Assembly: GCF_001643305.1 (NCBI RefSeq)
Contig: NZ_LSGW01000044.1
Coordinates: 124,001-188,000 of the forward strand
Length of the DNA: 64,000 nt
Direction of reading: 5' to 3'
From: Aeromonas salmonicida subsp. salmonicida
GTDB taxonomy: Bacteria; Pseudomonadota; Gammaproteobacteria; Enterobacterales; Aeromonadaceae
Shown: piece by piece, positions 61,864 through 64,000 of the stretch
Layout of the letters: every line of letters starts with the position of its first letter
How positions within the stretch are numbered: the first letter of the stretch is position 1
Notes under the pieces: model-generated
The model's database searches: none
Told to the model about the DNA's origin: nothing
What the model saw: only the letters and a program-made list of their open reading frames with translations
Position numbers and translations under genes: made by a program

Positions 61864-62610
61864 GTGAGTGCCATGTTTGCGTTCAAAGAAGAGTATCCGA
61901 CGAGTGACATGGCAACCGTGGCGGTGGCCGAGGTGGCCGTGCCCTTTTATCAGCCGATCATAGGTCGCGACTGTCAGGTCAAGGGTTATGAAGTTCTGGC
62001 CCGACGCTGGGATCCACAACGTCAGAGCTATCAGGGCATCGACTTTCTCTCCCTCAGCCAGGATGAGTCCCTGCATGTGGATATTGTCATGCTCAGGGCC
62101 ATCATGCGCGATCTGCCAACCTTGGCGAAGGATGGCCCCTGTGCCCTCTCCATCAACCTCAACCCCATGCTGTGCAGCCCGACCTATCAGAATCTCTTGC
62201 TGCTGGTGCTGCTCCAGGCGAGCAAGGCAGGGATCGAGATCTGGTTCGAGGTGCTGGAACACGCGCCACTGCACAGTCAGCACAGAGCCTTGATCGAAGT
62301 GCTGCGGGATCATGGCGCCCATATCGCCTGCGATGATTTCGGCACTCTGGAATGCAACTTCCAGCGGGTGATGGCGTTGCCTTACGAAATCATCAAGCTG
62401 GATCGCTCCCTGCTGCTGCAGGCGGCGCGCACGCCCCATGCCCTCAAGATGTTGACCGGTCTGGTGGAATACCTGCAGCGACTCGGCATGAAAGTGGTGT
62501 GTGAAGGGGTGGAAACCCTGACCCATATCGAGGTCGCCAACCGACTCGGCTGCGATTATCAGCAGGGCTACGCCTACGCCATGCCCTCCCCCCTCTCCCG
62601 CTGGGCCTGA
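61864..62610 (+). CDS. EAL domain c-di-GMP phosphodiesterase
   Basis: 248-residue stand-alone EAL protein. Residues expected for catalysis are present: E in the degenerate signature YEVLARR, N in INLNPML, E in WFEVLEH, DD in ACDDFGT, K in IIKLDRSLL, E in CEGVET and Q in DYQQGYAYA. Metal and substrate ligands thus look complete, so c-di-GMP hydrolysis is likely. It is divergent from the fimbrial operon (227 bases), so it may link c-di-GMP and adhesion. The ATG at 61873 is also possible. Confidence 0.9.
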   Translation: MSAMFAFKEEYPTSDMATVAVAEVAVPFYQPIIGRDCQVKGYEVLARRWDPQRQSYQGIDFLSLSQDESLHVDIVMLRAIMRDLPTLAKDGPCALSINLNPMLCSPTYQNLLLLVLLQASKAGIEIWFEVLEHAPLHSQHRALIEVLRDHGAHIACDDFGTLECNFQRVMALPYEIIKLDRSLLLQAARTPHALKMLTGLVEYLQRLGMKVVCEGVETLTHIEVANRLGCDYQQGYAYAMPSPLSRWA

Positions 62611-62661
62611 TAGGGCTCACACATTCATTGCGACTCGCACTGGCATCAGCTACCTGCCAAA

Positions 62662-62690
62662 TTGCATGATGGCGTGGGGGCGAGTACAAT
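62662..62690 (+). promoter_or_regulatory. Sigma-70 promoter of trhP
   Basis: TTGCAT at 62662-62667 and TACAAT at 62685-62690 with a 17-base spacer, followed by a GC-rich start region. Transcription would start about 150 bases before the trhP ATG, giving a long leader. Confidence 0.65.
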
Positions 62691-62849
62691 CTCGCACCCC
62701 GTATATCAGGTGCATCCCCTGTGATCCTGCATAATGATGTACGCCATCGGGTAGTTGTGACGCGAGCGCCGTCTCGCACCACGGCTCAACCAATCCGGCG
62801 CCATCAGGTGGCGTCGTCCTGATTTGCAATCAGATACTAAGAGTCCAAC

Positions 62850-64000
62850 ATGTTCAGACCAGAATTGCTCTCCCCCGCCGGGACCCTCAAGAATATGCGT
62901 TACGCCTATGCCTATGGCGCCGACGCCGTCTATGCGGGTCAGCCACGCTACAGCCTGCGGGTGCGTAACAACGAATTCGATCACGAGAATCTGCAGCTCG
63001 GCATCAACGAGGCCCACGCGTTGGGCAAGCAGTTCTATGTGGTGGCCAACATCCAGCCCCACAACTCCAAGCTCAAGACCTTTATCCGCGACATGCGTCC
63101 CGTGGTGGAGATGAAGCCGGATGCGCTGATCATGTCAGACCCGGGCCTTATCATGATGATGCGCGAAGCCTTCCCGGACATGCCCATTCACCTCTCGGTG
63201 CAGGCCAACGCGGTCAACTGGGCGACGGTGAAGTTTTGGCATCAGATGGGCCTGACCCGCGCCATCCTGTCGCGCGAGCTGTCACTTGACGAGATCGAAG
63301 AGATCCGCATGCAGGTGCCGGAGATGGAGCTGGAAGTCTTCGTCCACGGCGCCCTGTGCATGGCCTACTCGGGCCGCTGCCTGCTGTCCGGTTACATCAA
63401 CAAGCGCGACCCCAACCAGGGTACCTGCACTAACTCCTGTCGCTGGGAGTACAAGGTGCACGAAGGCAAGGAAGATGACGTGGGCCAGATAGTCCATCGC
63501 CAGGAGCCCATCGCCGTGCGTCCGGACAACACTTTGGGCCTTGGCAAACCGAGCGATGCGCTGGTGCTGCTGGAAGAGTCCAACCGTCCCGGTGAATACA
63601 TGACGGCGTTCGAGGATGAGCACGGCACCTACATCATGAACTCCAAGGACTTGCGCGCCGTCGAGCACGTGGAGCGCCTGACCAAGATGGGGGTGCATTC
63701 GCTCAAAATTGAAGGCCGTACCAAGTCCTTCTACTACTGCGCCCGCACCGCCCAGGTCTATCGCAAGGCCATCGACGATGCAGTCGCCGGCCGTCCGTTC
63801 GATCCGACCCTGATGGGCACCCTCGAAAATCTGGCCCACCGTGGCTACACCGAGGGCTTCCTGCGCCGTCACAACCACAGCGAGTACCAGAACTACGATT
63901 ACGGCTACTCGGTCTCCGACACCCAGCAGTTCGTCGGCGAGATCACCGGTCGCCAAGGCGACATGGTGGAAGTGGAAGTGAAGAACAAGTTCCTGGTGGG
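62850..64000 (+). CDS. trhP: TrhP (YegQ) U32-family tRNA hydroxylation protein, cut by the window end
   Basis: 383 residues are visible before the window end. It starts MFRPELLSPAGTLKNMRYA, followed by YGADAVYAGQPRYSLRVRNN, VHGALCMAYSGRCLLSGY, KRDPNQGTCTNSCRWEY and SLKIEGRTKSFYYC, near identical to E. coli YegQ/TrhP. TrhP catalyses prephenate-dependent formation of 5-hydroxyuridine at tRNA position 34. The cysteines for the iron-sulfur-type centre (C in CLLSGY, CTNSC) are present. Full length should be about 450 residues, so roughly 70 are missing. A clear sigma-70 promoter lies upstream. Confidence 0.95.
   Translation, partial: MFRPELLSPAGTLKNMRYAYAYGADAVYAGQPRYSLRVRNNEFDHENLQLGINEAHALGKQFYVVANIQPHNSKLKTFIRDMRPVVEMKPDALIMSDPGLIMMMREAFPDMPIHLSVQANAVNWATVKFWHQMGLTRAILSRELSLDEIEEIRMQVPEMELEVFVHGALCMAYSGRCLLSGYINKRDPNQGTCTNSCRWEYKVHEGKEDDVGQIVHRQEPIAVRPDNTLGLGKPSDALVLLEESNRPGEYMTAFEDEHGTYIMNSKDLRAVEHVERLTKMGVHSLKIEGRTKSFYYCARTAQVYRKAIDDAVAGRPFDPTLMGTLENLAHRGYTEGFLRRHNHSEYQNYDYGYSVSDTQQFVGEITGRQGDMVEVEVKNKFLV

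Noticed and set aside
1..64000. Search for insertion sequences, integrases, phage genes or toxin-antitoxin pairs
   Set aside because: No transposase, integrase, phage structural protein or convincing toxin-antitoxin pair was seen in any frame.

Overview
The window looks like chromosome of an Aeromonas species (Gammaproteobacteria, GC-rich at roughly 60%). This rests on the protein families and their neighbourhoods: FlgO/FlgP/FlgT, a ChiP chitoporin, a second FabH, a PheL/PheA attenuation unit, TrhP and RlhA. The species cannot be fixed from the sequence. No insertion sequence, prophage, integrase or CRISPR array was seen.

Layout. (1) 0.0-10.3 kb: a Dps gene, then a long minus-strand operon that reads from about 10.2 kb down to 0.6 kb: DUF523/DUF1722 protein, MerR-type regulator, photolyase, NTF2-like, SDR, FAD oxidoreductase, DUF1365, a 40-codon overlapping ORF, CFA-synthase-like methyltransferase, DUF2878, Trp-rich protein, chalcone-isomerase-like protein and DUF3833 lipoprotein. 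It resembles light- or singlet-oxygen-responsive photoprotection operons, and an array of repeated half-sites sits at its head. (2) 10.4-13.7 kb: an outer-membrane barrel, DUF3157, a LarE-like protein and a HAD phosphatase. (3) 13.8-15.2 kb: pheL leader, attenuator and pheA. (4) 15.2-17.7 kb: flgP and flgO divergent from flgT, with sigma-28-like and sigma-54-like promoters between them. (5) 17.7-29.6 kb: tRNA-Arg, a sugar dehydrogenase fused to an entericidin-like lipoprotein, a DMT exporter, a chemoreceptor, chitoporin and housekeeping genes. (6) 29.7-38.5 kb: alkylation repair (AdaA-AlkA fusion plus an O6-methylguanine methyltransferase), a methyltransferase with a stop codon, a frameshifted rlhA, LysE, LysR and FabH2. 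(7) 38.7-50.1 kb: a complete accessory chemosensory cluster (MCP, cheY, STAS, cheA, MCP, cheW, MCP, cheR, cheD, cheB). (8) 50.1-52.1 kb: a class V aminotransferase and three identical tRNA-Tyr genes. (9) 52.2-62.6 kb: an EvgS/BvgS-like hybrid kinase divergent from its LuxR-type regulator, a four-gene CS1/CFA-I-type fimbrial operon and an EAL protein. (10) 62.8 kb to the end: trhP, cut by the window edge.

Repeated theme: six coding lesions or irregular starts. Four are single-frame shifts (chemoreceptor end at 39.85 kb, rlhA at 34.33 kb, response regulator at 56.32 kb, fimbrial usher at 59.2 kb). One is an in-frame amber stop (methyltransferase, 32.19 kb). One is a cheY whose expected start codon reads ATA. 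They are either a sign of gene decay in motility and adhesion functions or sequencing errors; the sequence alone cannot decide.

Most promising new observations: tandem MshEN-like 24-residue motifs inside CheA, which suggest a possible c-di-GMP input to a chemosensory kinase; the repeat-generated, translationally coupled 40-codon ORF in the photoprotection operon; a MerR/CarH-like regulator that lacks the cobalamin-binding residues next to a half-site array; and the dehydrogenase-entericidin fusion.
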